The notes: generated by a model from the sequence alone, not told the origin. DNA of 64,000 nucleotides from an uncultured Verrucomicrobiales bacterium (GCA_937901085.1 CALCHQ010000035.1:105506-169505), one strand, 5' to 3'. Positions 29,874-39,025 are shown, counted from the stretch's first letter. Numbers and translations are program-made.

Positions 29874-32003
29874 TCAACCCGGCAGCTGCGTGTATTCCGG
29901 CGCGGGAATTTCCTCCAGAACAGGGGCAGGCGCCAGCTCTGCGTCGGCCGGACGCTCCTGCAGACGCTGTGTCGAAGCTGGCGGCAGAGGCATATCTTCC
30001 TCTGGCAGGGCGATGATGGTTCCCAGCTTCTCAAAAGCCTTGGGATAGAAAGCCATAGCTCGTTCACGCGCTTCAGTAATGCCCTGCGCGGTCGGCTTCA
30101 CGCCAGCTACGTCGTCAAAGTTCACCGCGCGGCGGAAAATGCGTGGGTCATTACCAAAGACCATGTAGCGGTTCACCTGCATGGGGTCAGTTGCCGTCGT
30201 CACCTTACGCTCCAGCACGGTAAAGGCCACATCTGCCCCGCCCGAACGGATACACTCCTGCATATCGGGGGTATGGTAACCGCCCGGATAGCAGAAGGTG
30301 GTGCAGTTACCGAAAATCTCACGCAGCGTACTAAGGGGCTGTACCAGTTCCTTCTGCTGCAGGTCGGCATATTCGGGAGATTCCGGCGGCAAAGCCTTCC
30401 ATTTGCTGGGATAGGGGTGCGAGGCCGAGTGGCAGCCCACCGAGGCGCCGCTGTTCAGCATTTCCCGCACCTGATCATGAGACAAGGAAAGCCCCTTACC
30501 TCCCAGGAAATCCGTGTACAAATAAAGGGTGAAGGGATAGCCATAGGCCTTCAGCACGGGGAAGGCTTCGGTGTACACGTTAATCCAGCCGTCGTCAATG
30601 GTGATGAGGACACAGCGGGCTGGCAGGCAGCGTTCACCCAGCAGCCATTCACGGAAATCCTGCATGGTAATCACGCTCAGCCCGGCATCCTTGATATACT
30701 GCATCTGCTGGCAGAACTCTGCTGTACGCAGGCACATTTCCGTGGTCGGGCGGGTATTGCTGAAATCATGATAGCCCAGTACGGCCACCCGCGTCTGCTC
30801 ACGTGGCACGAGTGGCTGGGGGAACTCGCTCGTCACCCAGTCGCTGCCTTCGTCGCGGCGGGTCAACGTTCCGGCAGCAGGCAGGCTGCTCACCGGCCGG
30901 GGCTGCAGCACCGGGTCCTTCAAATCAGCCACAGGTACTTCCTCCTCCTGAGCTGGAGGGGGCTGAATCTCTGGATCGGTTACAGGTTCAGGCTGCACTA
31001 CTACCGCCGTGGGGTCTATTTCCAGTTCCGGCGGAAGCGGAGGCTGCACGGCATCCACCGCTGCCACATTGACATTCATCAGCGAGCCGCCTTGAGCCGC
31101 TGCGCAGGGAGAAACCAGCGCGACCCCGGTGGAAGCGGCGGCATGCCGGCTGGCAAGCTCTCGCACCTGTTGCAGAATCAAGCCGTCATCCTCCGGCTTT
31201 CCCTCGTTCACGGCGCGGGCAAAAGCCTCCATGTCATGCACCATGTAACGATTCAGCATATAGGCCGGGGTATCGTGCCCCACCTTGCCTTCCTGGCGGC
31301 TGAATGCCACACGGTAACCATAGATGGCCAGATTCTCCAGCATGTCTGCATTGGCATAGCCCCGCGGATAGGAAAAGGCTTCACAACTACCGAAAAACGC
31401 GGTGATCCGCTGGGCTGAAACCCCCAGTTCGCGTTCGGCCAGCTTGAACGAGGCCTCCGGGCCGCTTTCGGAAGCAAACACCCAGTCGCAGGCCTGCGGA
31501 CGGCTCATGCTGCGGCTGCCAATGACGGCGCCGGCGCGGCGCATCGCATTGAGGCGGGCGGGGCCGAGATAGGGAGAAACCTCCTGCAGATTCCGGGCAT
31601 CGGCAAAGGCTACATAGGGGAAGCCGAATTCCTTGAGTACCGGGTAGGCCACCGTATAGGCTGCGGCATCGGCCTCGTCCAGCGTAATCAGCACGCTTCG
31701 CGCCGGCAGCGATTCCTCACGCCGGTGCCAGCGGATGAATCGCTCCAGCGAAACAGGTGTATACCCCTGCTCTTTCAGGTAGGTCATCTGGGCCAGAAAG
31801 GTGGTAGCCGTGATACCCGGCATTCCTTCCGAGCCGGCAAAGCTTCCATAGCCCAGCACCGCCAGGCGGGCGGGCTTGATTTCCTGCCGTTCCGGGGTCG
31901 CTTGTACTTCCGACGCCTCACCAGCCACCTCTGCCATTGCCGGCTGAGGCCAGCAAAGCAGCAGCACCATCAACACCCGAATCCATGTGCGGCACAGCAT
32001 CAT
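29874..32003 (-). CDS. Secreted tandem polysaccharide deacetylase with a degenerate first domain
   Basis: A 709-residue exported protein (signal peptide MMLCRTWIRVLMVLLLCWPQ to about residue 24). Two related NodB-type domains are joined by a Pro/Glu-rich linker (about 320-375). The second (about 405-640) is intact: LITIDDGW at 466-473 has the T-x-D-D-G motif, and GCHSASHP at 523-530 supplies the metal-binding His pair. The first (about 45-265) has LITLDEAD at 105-112 and GSRSMSRP at 162-169, so both His are Arg and the acidic motif is broken; it cannot be catalytic. The enzyme may remove acetyl groups from peptidoglycan or host glycans, with the first domain as a binding or scaffold unit. Confidence 0.85.
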   Translation of the reverse strand: MMLCRTWIRVLMVLLLCWPQPAMAEVAGEASEVQATPERQEIKPARLAVLGYGSFAGSEGMPGITATTFLAQMTYLKEQGYTPVSLERFIRWHRREESLPARSVLITLDEADAAAYTVAYPVLKEFGFPYVAFADARNLQEVSPYLGPARLNAMRRAGAVIGSRSMSRPQACDWVFASESGPEASFKLAERELGVSAQRITAFFGSCEAFSYPRGYANADMLENLAIYGYRVAFSRQEGKVGHDTPAYMLNRYMVHDMEAFARAVNEGKPEDDGLILQQVRELASRHAAASTGVALVSPCAAAQGGSLMNVNVAAVDAVQPPLPPELEIDPTAVVVQPEPVTDPEIQPPPAQEEEVPVADLKDPVLQPRPVSSLPAAGTLTRRDEGSDWVTSEFPQPLVPREQTRVAVLGYHDFSNTRPTTEMCLRTAEFCQQMQYIKDAGLSVITMQDFREWLLGERCLPARCVLITIDDGWINVYTEAFPVLKAYGYPFTLYLYTDFLGGKGLSLSHDQVREMLNSGASVGCHSASHPYPSKWKALPPESPEYADLQQKELVQPLSTLREIFGNCTTFCYPGGYHTPDMQECIRSGGADVAFTVLERKVTTATDPMQVNRYMVFGNDPRIFRRAVNFDDVAGVKPTAQGITEARERAMAFYPKAFEKLGTIIALPEEDMPLPPASTQRLQERPADAELAPAPVLEEIPAPEYTQLPG

Positions 32004-32012
32004 GCAGGAATC

Positions 32013-32040
32013 AGCTTAGCACACGCAGCTATTTTTGCAA
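32013..32040 (-). promoter_or_regulatory. sigma70-type promoter of the tandem deacetylase gene
   Basis: On the minus strand TTGCAA (32035-32040) and TAAGCT (32013-32018) are 16 bp apart. The expected start is near 32006, 3 nt before the first ATG of the ATGATG pair at 32003. Confidence 0.5.
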
Positions 32041-32050
32041 GGAAATTTCC

Positions 32051-33235
32051 TTATCTACCGGGCACCATTTCAAAACTGAAGCCCTTGAGATACTCCGTTT
32101 CGGGAATGTTGAGCAGAATCGGGTGGTCCGGGCTCTGCCCATGCACATGCGTCTGGCGCAGGGTGCAATGACCGTCCACAGCCGCTTCACCGATGGTCTG
32201 CTTGAACAGATTGGAGGTAATGTGGTGCGAACAGCTGAAGGTGGAAAGAACACCACCGAGCGGCAGCATCTGCATGGCACGGAGATGGATTTCCTTATAG
32301 CCGCGCAAAGCGCCGTTGAGGCTCTTCTTGTTGCGGGTGAAGCTGGGAGGGTCGAGGATGATGAGGTCCCATCTGGGGTCTGCTCCATTACGTACCTTGT
32401 CGCTCTCGCGTTTCAGGAAATCAAAGGCATTTTCAGCCACAGCCTCAATCTCCACGCCATTCAATGCGGCATTCTGACGCACAGAGGCTATGGCCTCCTC
32501 GGAAATATCCACCGCTGTCACACTAGCTGCACCTGCCTTGGCGCAGGCCAGAGCAAAACCGCCCTGGTTGCAGAAGCAGTCCAGCACGCGACGACCGCGG
32601 GCCAGGCGGGCTACCTCCTGGTAATTCTGAAGCTGGTCGAGGTAAAGCCCTGTCTTCTGGCCAGTAGCCAGATCCACCATAAATTTGATGCCACGGCCTT
32701 CTGCCACAAAGGGCTTCGGTTCTTCACCCACGGCAACATAGGTTTCCTGCTCGATACCCTCTGCCACCAGCATGGGAGAATCGTTCCGCACAATGATGGA
32801 ACGGGGCTGGAACAAATCTCTCAGAATGTCCTTGATGAGCCCCAGGCGCTGGTACATGGCCATGGTCAGCGTCTGCACCACCAGCACATCGGCATAGCGG
32901 TCCACAATCAGGCCTGGCAGGCCATCACTTTCACTCCAGACAAGGCGCATCATCTCCTCACCCGGCAGCCAGCGTTCGCGCAGCATGGCCGCCTGCGAAA
33001 TGCGGCGGGCAAAGAAGTCGCGGTCCAGGTCCTGCTTGCGGCGCGAGAAACGGCGAGCCACAATCTGGGAATGCGGGTTATACATGGCAGAACCCAGGTA
33101 GCGGTCGCGCTGGTCCTTGAGCAGCACTACATCTCCGGGCTGGGGGTTGCCGAACACCGTACGCACCTCGGTTCCGTACACCCAGTCGTGACCATGGAAA
33201 ATACGCGCCTTAGGCGCAATGATAAGACCTGCCAT
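32051..33235 (-). CDS. rlmI: 23S rRNA methyltransferase of the RlmI type
   Basis: RlmI makes m5C1962 in 23S rRNA. The protein (394 residues from ATG 33235) has an N-terminal PUA domain (ARIFHGHDWVYGTEV, then LGSAMYNPHSQIVARRFSR) and a SAM-dependent methyltransferase domain (TGLYLDQLQNYQEVARL, VLDCFCNQGGFALACAKAG, VTAVDISEEAI, and LIILDPPSFTRNKKSL with the P-P-S/T loop). The later CSHH segment carries the catalytic Cys region. A promoter 11 bases upstream decides the start, because the earlier in-frame ATGs at 33274 and 33250 lie in the promoter itself. Confidence 0.92.
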   Translation of the reverse strand: MAGLIIAPKARIFHGHDWVYGTEVRTVFGNPQPGDVVLLKDQRDRYLGSAMYNPHSQIVARRFSRRKQDLDRDFFARRISQAAMLRERWLPGEEMMRLVWSESDGLPGLIVDRYADVLVVQTLTMAMYQRLGLIKDILRDLFQPRSIIVRNDSPMLVAEGIEQETYVAVGEEPKPFVAEGRGIKFMVDLATGQKTGLYLDQLQNYQEVARLARGRRVLDCFCNQGGFALACAKAGAASVTAVDISEEAIASVRQNAALNGVEIEAVAENAFDFLKRESDKVRNGADPRWDLIILDPPSFTRNKKSLNGALRGYKEIHLRAMQMLPLGGVLSTFSCSHHITSNLFKQTIGEAAVDGHCTLRQTHVHGQSPDHPILLNIPETEYLKGFSFEMVPGR

Positions 33236-33245
33236 AACGCGCGCT

Positions 33246-33274
33246 ACCATAGCGTAAATACAGGAGCGTGTCAA
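33246..33274 (-). promoter_or_regulatory. sigma70-type promoter of rlmI
   Basis: On the minus strand a perfect TTGACA (33269-33274) and TATGGT (33246-33251) are 17 bp apart. The expected start is near 33239, 4 nt before the ATG at 33235. This sets the start codon. Confidence 0.7.
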
Positions 33275-33298
33275 GATTTTGCATGTTCCGGCTCCGAC

Positions 33299-33334
33299 AA
33301 AAAGGAAGATGGCGATGAAATATCGCCATCTTCC
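33299..33334 (-). terminator. Terminator after metG
   Basis: A perfect 13-bp stem (33304-33316 with 33322-33334, GGAAGATGGCGAT type) with a 5-nt loop is followed on the minus strand by five T. It lies 31 bases past the metG stop. Confidence 0.85.
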
Positions 33335-33364
33335 CGAAAAATCAGACAGGCTGAGGCCAGCAAA

Positions 33365-34987
33365 TTACTGCTGGGCCGCCTTGCGGGCAGCCTTCTCAGC
33401 AGCCTTGGCGGCCTTGGCAGCCATTTTTTCCTTTTCCTCGGCAGAGAGAATACGGGGGAACACCGGGCTGGGAGCCTGCACGCTGTGGCCATCCTTGACA
33501 AGGCCCCAGGCCAGCGTCTGCGGGGTAAGGCCTGCCATATCCAGCTGCAGCTGGGAAAGAATGCGGGTGGCAGCCTCCGGCAGCACGCAACCGAGCAGGA
33601 AGCCCACCTGGGCGCAGCATTCCAGCAGGTGAGCCAGCACTCGCTGAAGCTCCGGCAGATTGGCTTCATCCTTGGCGAGCGTCCAGGGCTGTTTCTGCTC
33701 GATGTAGCTGTTGCACAGCCCCACATGGGCATTCAGCGCCGCCAGGGCATCGGCGGTGTTGTAGAGGTTCATGCAGTCGGCAAACTTCGCCACGGTGGCA
33801 GCCATGCTTTCGCGCAGGGCGGCAGAAAGCTCATCGTCGCCCTCTGTGAGGGTGACCACACCACCGCAGTAGCGCACGCACATGTTGAGCGAGCGGTTGC
33901 AGAGGTTGCCGATGTCGTTGGCAAGCTCGGTGTTGTATATCATCTTCATACGTTCCGGGTCGAAGTCGCTGTCGTAGCCAGTCTTGGTATCGCGCACCAG
34001 GTAGTAGCGCACCGCCTCGGCACCGAAAGCGTCGCACAGGTCGTTGGGGTCAACGATGTTGCCCAGGGACTTGGACATTTTCTCACCTTTGATGTTAAGC
34101 CAGCCATGCACCAGCAGCTGGGGCATCTGCTCGTCGGCAAAGCCCATGGCGTGCAGCATGCACAGCCAGTAAATGCCGTGTGCCGGCACTAGGATGTCCT
34201 TGCCGATGACCTCACAGGCGGCAGGCCAGAGTTTGTTGAAGTCCGGCAGACCAGCGCCCTCCTCTGCCTTGTAACCAGCAAAGGAAATGTAGTTCACCAG
34301 GGCGTCAAACCAGACATAGGTGACAAAATCCGGGTCGAAAGGCAGCGGGATACCCCAGGAAAGGCGGTCCTTGGGGCGGGAGATGCACAAATCCACACCA
34401 GCGGCACGCTCAATGGCATTCAAGAGATCCTGACGGCGGAATTCGGGAGTCACCACGGAGGGGTGGCTGGTTACATAGTCCTTGAGCCACTCCACGTGCT
34501 GGCTGAGGTTGAAATACCAGTTTTCCTCCTCCAGCTCCACCACTTCACCCCATTCCGGGCCGAACTCGCCCTCTTCGTTGCGTTCCTTATCGGTGAGGAA
34601 CTGTTCCTGGCGAATGGAATAGAAACCCTTGTAACCTTTCTTGTAGAGGCAGCCTTTTTCCTTGAGGTCGCTCAGGATTGCCTGCACGCAGGACTTGTGG
34701 CGGGCATCGGTGGTAGCGGCCCAGCCATCATACTGAATGCCCAGGCGTTCCCAGAGCGCGATGAACTTCTGCGTGACCATATCGGCGTATTCCTGCGGCT
34801 GCATGCCGGCAGCCTCTGCCTTCTGCTGCACTTTCTGGCCGTGCTGGTCCACACCAGTCAGGAAGAAGACCTCTTCACCACACATTCGGTGCCAGCGGGC
34901 AAGGACATCTGCCAGTACCTTCTCATACGCATGCCCGATGTGGGGAGCGCCGTTCGTGTAGTCAATTGCTGTCGTGATGTAGAACAT
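33365..34987 (-). CDS. metG: Methionyl-tRNA synthetase
   Basis: Charges tRNA-Met and initiator tRNA. The 540-residue enzyme starts MFYITTAIDYTNGAPHIGHAYEKVL with the HIGH motif, has LTGVDQHGQKVQQKA, DCISRPKDRLSWGIPLPFD-type (here LCISRPKDRLSWGIPLP) and the GEKMSKSLGN signature. It lacks the four-Cys zinc knuckle in the connective peptide and the C-terminal EMAP dimerisation domain, as in short bacterial forms. It ends in an Ala/Lys tail (EEKEKMAAKAAKAAEKAARKAAQQ begins this region, residues about 517-540). The start is fixed by the conserved N-terminus, and the promoter predicts a leader of about 3 nt. Confidence 0.96.
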   Translation of the reverse strand: MFYITTAIDYTNGAPHIGHAYEKVLADVLARWHRMCGEEVFFLTGVDQHGQKVQQKAEAAGMQPQEYADMVTQKFIALWERLGIQYDGWAATTDARHKSCVQAILSDLKEKGCLYKKGYKGFYSIRQEQFLTDKERNEEGEFGPEWGEVVELEEENWYFNLSQHVEWLKDYVTSHPSVVTPEFRRQDLLNAIERAAGVDLCISRPKDRLSWGIPLPFDPDFVTYVWFDALVNYISFAGYKAEEGAGLPDFNKLWPAACEVIGKDILVPAHGIYWLCMLHAMGFADEQMPQLLVHGWLNIKGEKMSKSLGNIVDPNDLCDAFGAEAVRYYLVRDTKTGYDSDFDPERMKMIYNTELANDIGNLCNRSLNMCVRYCGGVVTLTEGDDELSAALRESMAATVAKFADCMNLYNTADALAALNAHVGLCNSYIEQKQPWTLAKDEANLPELQRVLAHLLECCAQVGFLLGCVLPEAATRILSQLQLDMAGLTPQTLAWGLVKDGHSVQAPSPVFPRILSAEEKEKMAAKAAKAAEKAARKAAQQ

Positions 34988-34996
34988 AGCGGCGGG

Positions 34997-35025
34997 ATTC
35001 TACCACGGCATCCCGGCCTAATCAA
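34997..35025 (-). promoter_or_regulatory. sigma70-type promoter of metG
   Basis: On the minus strand TTGATT (35020-35025) and TAGAAT (34997-35002) are 17 bp apart. The expected start is near 34990, 3 nt before the ATG. Confidence 0.65.
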
Positions 35026-35061
35026 GAGCAATCTGGTGCATGAACATGCACGATTTCATCC

Positions 35062-35090
35062 TTTACATTCGCGCACAAGAAGTCTATCAT
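35062..35090 (+). promoter_or_regulatory. sigma70-type promoter of nadC-dprA
   Basis: TTTACA (35062-35067) and TATCAT (35085-35090) are 17 bp apart. The expected start is near 35097, one nt before the ATG at 35098. Confidence 0.6.
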
Positions 35091-35097
35091 TGCCGCC

Positions 35098-35964
35098 ATG
35101 AGCCACACTAAGGTATCTGACAACATGGAAGCGCTCATCAAGCTGGCGCTCGAAGAAGATTTCGGCGATGGAGACGTGACCTCCCTCTACTTTGTACCGG
35201 CTGAGCTGCAGGCACGCGCCCTGCTCCGCCCCCGCACCCAGGGTGTTCTTTCCGGGGTGGAGGTAGCCCGCGCCGTGTTCAAGGCCGTAGACCCCACCCT
35301 GAAGGTGGAAGTATACCTGAACGATGGCGATGAGGTTTCCCCCGGTGCCGTGGTGATGATGATTGAAGGCAAGGCTCAATCCATTCTGGGAGCCGAACGC
35401 ACAGCGCTCAACTTCATCCAGCGTCTTTCCGGCGTGGCCAGCATGACCCACAAGTATGTGAAGGCCATTGCCCACACAGACTGCAAGCTGCTCGACACCC
35501 GCAAGACGACCCCCGGCTACCGCCTGCTGGAAAAGGCTGCCGTGGTGCATGGCGGCGGCAACAACCACCGTCTGGGACTTTACGACCGTGCCATGGTCAA
35601 GGACAACCACCTCATGACCGATGGCAACACCGACCACCTGCAGATCTGCATCAACAAGCTCAAGCAGGAACGCCCCGGCGTGGAAGTACAGCTGGAGGCC
35701 GACAACCTGGAACAGGTGGAGGCTTTCCTCAAGCTGGACGGTGTAGACTACATCCTGCTCGACAATATGAGCAATGAGGACATGCGGAAAGCCGTGGAAA
35801 TGCGTGGTCAAGGCTGCAAGCCTTATTTCGAAGCCTCCGGCGGCCTCACGCTGGCCACGGCTCCGGCCGCTGCGGAAACAGGCGTTGACTTCATGAGTTT
35901 CGGCTGCCTCACGCATTCAGTACCCTCGCTCGACCTCGGTCTCGATTTCACCGTCGAGCGCTGA
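35098..35964 (+). CDS. nadC: Nicotinate-nucleotide pyrophosphorylase (quinolinate phosphoribosyltransferase)
   Basis: Makes nicotinate mononucleotide from quinolinate and PRPP in de novo NAD synthesis. The 288-residue protein shows EEDFGDGDVTS, GVLSGVEVAR, the GAERTALNFIQRLSGVAS block, the LLDTRKTTPGYRLLEKAAVVHGG phosphate-binding block, MVKDNHLM, VEVQLEADNLEQV and the closing FEASGGLTL. All are family hallmarks. A second Met at residue 10 (35125) is a possible alternative start. The promoter fits the ATG at 35098 and would make the message leaderless. dprA follows after 10 bases. Confidence 0.96.
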   Translation: MSHTKVSDNMEALIKLALEEDFGDGDVTSLYFVPAELQARALLRPRTQGVLSGVEVARAVFKAVDPTLKVEVYLNDGDEVSPGAVVMMIEGKAQSILGAERTALNFIQRLSGVASMTHKYVKAIAHTDCKLLDTRKTTPGYRLLEKAAVVHGGGNNHRLGLYDRAMVKDNHLMTDGNTDHLQICINKLKQERPGVEVQLEADNLEQVEAFLKLDGVDYILLDNMSNEDMRKAVEMRGQGCKPYFEASGGLTLATAPAAAETGVDFMSFGCLTHSVPSLDLGLDFTVER

Positions 35965-35974
35965 TACCTGCCGC

Positions 35975-37105
35975 ATGCTCACCCCGCAAGAGACCCTTAT
36001 CACCCTCAACCTCATCCCCGGTCTGGGGTCCATGAGGATTCAGGCACTTCTGGAGTTCTTCGGTAGTGCCGAACTTGCTCTGCATGCCCCGGAAAGCATG
36101 CTGGTTCAGGTTCCCCGCATCTCCGGCAAGACTGCGGCCGCCATTGCAGACTGGCGCAACTGCACCAACGCACGCGCCGAAATAGACTGCGCCGCCCGGC
36201 ACGGTGTGCGGATGCTGACGCTGCTGGATGCGGAATACCCGTCCGCTCTGCGCGAGATGAGCGACCCGCCTGTGGTTCTCTATGTGAAAGGCAACTGGCA
36301 GCCGGAAGACAGCGAGCGGAGCGTGGCCATTGTCGGCACACGGCAGGCTTCTCCGTACGGCGCCACAACGGCCCGCCACTTCGGCCGCGAACTGGCAGAC
36401 GCAGGCTGCACCATCATTTCCGGGCTGGCACGCGGCATCGACACCGCCGCGCATTGGGGTGCGCTCGATGCAGGGGGCCGCACCATTGCAGTGCTGGGTT
36501 TCGGGATGGCCGCCATGTATCCAGAAGAAAACGCCATGCTGGCAGACCGGATCTGCGCCGGTCATGGTGCCGTTGTCAGCGAGTTTCCCATGTACATGCG
36601 CCCCAGCCGCACGACCTTCCCGCAGCGTAACCGCATTGTGGCCGCATGGAGTCGTGCCGCGCTCGTGGTGGAAGCCCCGCTGCGCAGCGGTTCCCTGCAT
36701 ACCGCTAACATGGCCGGAGCAGATTACGGCAGGCGGGTCTTTGCCATTCCCGGTCCTGTCAACCAGATAAACTTCTCCGGCTGCCACGCCCTGATACGCG
36801 ACGGCGCCACGCTCTGCACCTCCCCGGCGGAACTGCTTGATGATATGGGCTGGAACCCGCAGCCGCAGCAGATGGAACTTTTCGGCACGTCCATGGATTC
36901 TCCCGACACCGTTCCCGCAGCACCTCTGCAGGTGGATGAAGACAGCAGCGACATTCTGCAGGCTCTGGATGCCGGGCATGACACGCTCGATTCGCTGTGC
37001 AGCGCCCTGGGACGCGGAGCGCAGAGCATCACCCCGCAACTGATGCGTCTGCAGATAAGCCGCCTCATTATCCCCCTGCCCGGAGGCCGCTTTTCGCGCG
37101 CCTGA
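35975..37105 (+). CDS. dprA: DNA-processing protein DprA
   Basis: Protects incoming single-stranded DNA and loads RecA during natural transformation. Of 376 residues, the N-terminal helix-hairpin-helix-like part reads LNLIPGLGSMRIQALLEFFG and PRISGKTAAAIADW. The Rossmann core has VAIVGTRQASPYGATTARHFGREL, ISGLARGIDTAAHWGALDAGGRTIAVLG, MRPSRTTFPQRNRIVA, VVEAPLRSGSLHTA and VFAIPGPVNQINFSGCHALIRDGATL. A winged-helix C-domain follows (about 315-376). Its presence suggests some competence machinery, but no other competence genes are in this window. It is co-transcribed with nadC and has no visible Shine-Dalgarno. Confidence 0.95.
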   Translation: MLTPQETLITLNLIPGLGSMRIQALLEFFGSAELALHAPESMLVQVPRISGKTAAAIADWRNCTNARAEIDCAARHGVRMLTLLDAEYPSALREMSDPPVVLYVKGNWQPEDSERSVAIVGTRQASPYGATTARHFGRELADAGCTIISGLARGIDTAAHWGALDAGGRTIAVLGFGMAAMYPEENAMLADRICAGHGAVVSEFPMYMRPSRTTFPQRNRIVAAWSRAALVVEAPLRSGSLHTANMAGADYGRRVFAIPGPVNQINFSGCHALIRDGATLCTSPAELLDDMGWNPQPQQMELFGTSMDSPDTVPAAPLQVDEDSSDILQALDAGHDTLDSLCSALGRGAQSITPQLMRLQISRLIIPLPGGRFSRA

Positions 37106-37121
37106 TGCACGCACTTTAGAC

Positions 37122-37150
37122 TTGCAAAAGGAGGGGGGCTGCCCTACACT
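37122..37150 (+). promoter_or_regulatory. sigma70-type promoter of dacA
   Basis: TTGCAA (37122-37127) and TACACT (37145-37150) are 17 bp apart. The expected start is near 37157, two nt before the ATG at 37159. Confidence 0.6.
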
Positions 37151-37158
37151 CACTCGCC

Positions 37159-38088
37159 ATGCGTTTTCTTGCCGCCCTTCTCTGCATCTGCACCCTTGCC
37201 TGCTGCCCGGCCGAGGCTGTCTTTACAGCTCCGTTTGCACAGAATCAACCTTTTGTCGGCCAGAATCCCTCCAGCATTCCGCAGCACGCGCGGCGCGTCC
37301 GCCGCGCATACAGCAGCGGGCTGAACCCGGCGCGTCCCCTGCCCACTCCCGATGTACCTGCCCCCCGCCCCGACTGCGCGGCCGTCTGTGTGATTGACCC
37401 CTACAACGGCAACGTACTCTACGGCTACAACGCCCACATGCGCCGCCAGGTGGCCAGCACTCAGAAAATCGTCACAGCCCTGTGTGTCTGCGACACCAAG
37501 GAACTCGATAAAATTGTCACCATCAAGGCATCCGACCGGCTTGCACCGCCTATCCGCCTCAATTTGAGAGCGGGTGAACAGTACTCCCGCCGGGATTTGC
37601 TGCAGGCCATGCTCACGGGCAGTTTCAATGACGTGGCTGTGTCGCTGGCGCGTGACTGCGCCGGCAGCGTGGAGGCCTTTGTGGCGCGTATGAATGCCCG
37701 CGCCAAGCGCATGCGGATGCACAACACCCACTTTGCCAATCCCAACGGACTTCCTGCCCAGCAGTACTCCACCGCCTACGATATGGCACTTGCCGCCTGT
37801 TATGCGTATAACAACAAGACCATACGCAGCATGATCAACATACCGGCCTACGAATTCCGCCGCAATAACGGGCAGGTCCGCATCATCCGTTCCACCAACC
37901 GGCTGCTCACCACGCACCCCTGGGTTCAGGGCATGAAGACAGGCTACACCAACCTGGCGGGCAAGTGCCTCATCTCCTGCGCCGCGTCCAACGGGCGTGC
38001 TGTCATCGTTGTGGTTCTGGGAAGCACCAGCCGTAAAATCTGGGGAGAATCGCTCAAATACCTCCGCTGGGCGCTTGATGGGGTGTGA
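37159..38088 (+). CDS. dacA: D-alanyl-D-alanine carboxypeptidase (S11, PBP5-like)
   Basis: Trims the terminal D-Ala of peptidoglycan pentapeptides. The 309-residue exported protein has a signal peptide (MRFLAALLCICTLACCPAEA), a Pro/Arg-rich spacer to about residue 70, and an S11 domain: S-T-Q-K at 100-103 (S-x-x-K), S-F-N at 155-157 where S-G-N is usual, and K-T-G at 260-262. Further segments GLPAQQYSTAYDMALAACYA and ISCAASNGRAVIVVVLGS fit the family. The C-terminal domain and amphipathic anchor of E. coli PBP5 are missing, so it is probably soluble in the periplasm. The promoter predicts a leaderless message. Confidence 0.9.
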   Translation: MRFLAALLCICTLACCPAEAVFTAPFAQNQPFVGQNPSSIPQHARRVRRAYSSGLNPARPLPTPDVPAPRPDCAAVCVIDPYNGNVLYGYNAHMRRQVASTQKIVTALCVCDTKELDKIVTIKASDRLAPPIRLNLRAGEQYSRRDLLQAMLTGSFNDVAVSLARDCAGSVEAFVARMNARAKRMRMHNTHFANPNGLPAQQYSTAYDMALAACYAYNNKTIRSMINIPAYEFRRNNGQVRIIRSTNRLLTTHPWVQGMKTGYTNLAGKCLISCAASNGRAVIVVVLGSTSRKIWGESLKYLRWALDGV

Positions 38089-38161
38089 TTATGCCACTCA
38101 AGGGTGGTTTTTTGCTTTCCTTGTGCCATGGAAGAAGCTATAATGCTGCGGTAGAGCAGAC

Positions 38162-38998
38162 ATGGCGGGTACGTCAAACAAGAAACGCAACAAGAACCGT
38201 GCAGAGGGGGAAACCACTCTGTGGGGCTTCCTGTTTGACAAAAACACCCAGAGTGAGGATATGACCAAAAGCTCCTTCTTTGCCCCCACCGGGGAGGAAG
38301 AAGCTATGCCGAACGAACAGGAACAGCCCCGAAACGTTCTGCTGGAACTCTGGCAACGCTTCGATTTCTGGAGCATTCTGGCCACCGTCGTCTTCCTGGC
38401 CTTCACTATTGTCCTCATCACCACCATCATCAGTATGTGGACACCGCAGAGCATGCAGAACATCGCAGGCTATGCTGACCGTGGCAGCGCGCGCGACCTC
38501 ACCGCCCTGCTCCGCAATGCCAACGGGCAATCCATTTCTTTCACCGAAGCCGAACTGAACCGCTACCTGCGGGAAACCTGCCGCATGCGCCAGACCGGCA
38601 TCTTCTCCATCATCACCCATGGTGAAGGTGTGGCTGTACGTATTCACGACGGTTACGCCGAACTGGTCATCGACCGCCTCATCGGAGCCAACATTCACCA
38701 GACCACTTCCGTCAACCTTTCCTTCCGGCAGGAAATCACCCACGGCCGTCCGCAGCTCAAAGTGGCATTCAGGAGCAATGCCACCATGCTGGGTAAGCTT
38801 CCCATCGGGGGCAGCATCGGCAAACTGTGTGTCCCCGAACGCCACATCAGCATGCTGGGGCCTGCGCTTGATTCCCTGCTGGGCTGCTACCCGGAAATCG
38901 CCGCCATCCTCACGGAACACGGCTACTGTCCCCATTTCATCAAGGGAGAGAACGGCAGTGAAAGCCTCGTGCGCCTCGACCCCTACAAGCCTTCATAA
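38162..38998 (+). CDS. Single-pass membrane protein of unknown function
   Basis: Not recognised. The 278-residue protein has a basic N-terminus (MAGTSNKKRNKNRAEGETTLWG), an acidic stretch, one membrane helix at about residues 72-93 (FWSILATVVFLAFTIVLITTII) and an outer domain of about 180 residues rich in strands (VAVRIHDGYAELVIDRLIG; ISFTEAELNRYLRETCRM). The ISFTEAELNRYL element recalls helices in lipid-interacting periplasmic domains, but I cannot assign a family. A TATAAT (38139-38144) with a weak -35 lies upstream, giving a predicted leader of about 11 nt. It is followed by a lipoprotein and the LpxL-GT9 fusion and may belong with them in envelope assembly. Confidence 0.8.
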   Translation: MAGTSNKKRNKNRAEGETTLWGFLFDKNTQSEDMTKSSFFAPTGEEEAMPNEQEQPRNVLLELWQRFDFWSILATVVFLAFTIVLITTIISMWTPQSMQNIAGYADRGSARDLTALLRNANGQSISFTEAELNRYLRETCRMRQTGIFSIITHGEGVAVRIHDGYAELVIDRLIGANIHQTTSVNLSFRQEITHGRPQLKVAFRSNATMLGKLPIGGSIGKLCVPERHISMLGPALDSLLGCYPEIAAILTEHGYCPHFIKGENGSESLVRLDPYKPS

Positions 38999-39025
38999 AA
39001 TCAAATAAACACCAACGCAACAACT

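Noticed and set aside
31937..34192. 751-residue plus-strand frame opposite the deacetylase, rlmI and metG
   Set aside because: It crosses three real genes and two promoters on the other strand and has low-complexity His/Gln-rich composition typical of a shadow frame.
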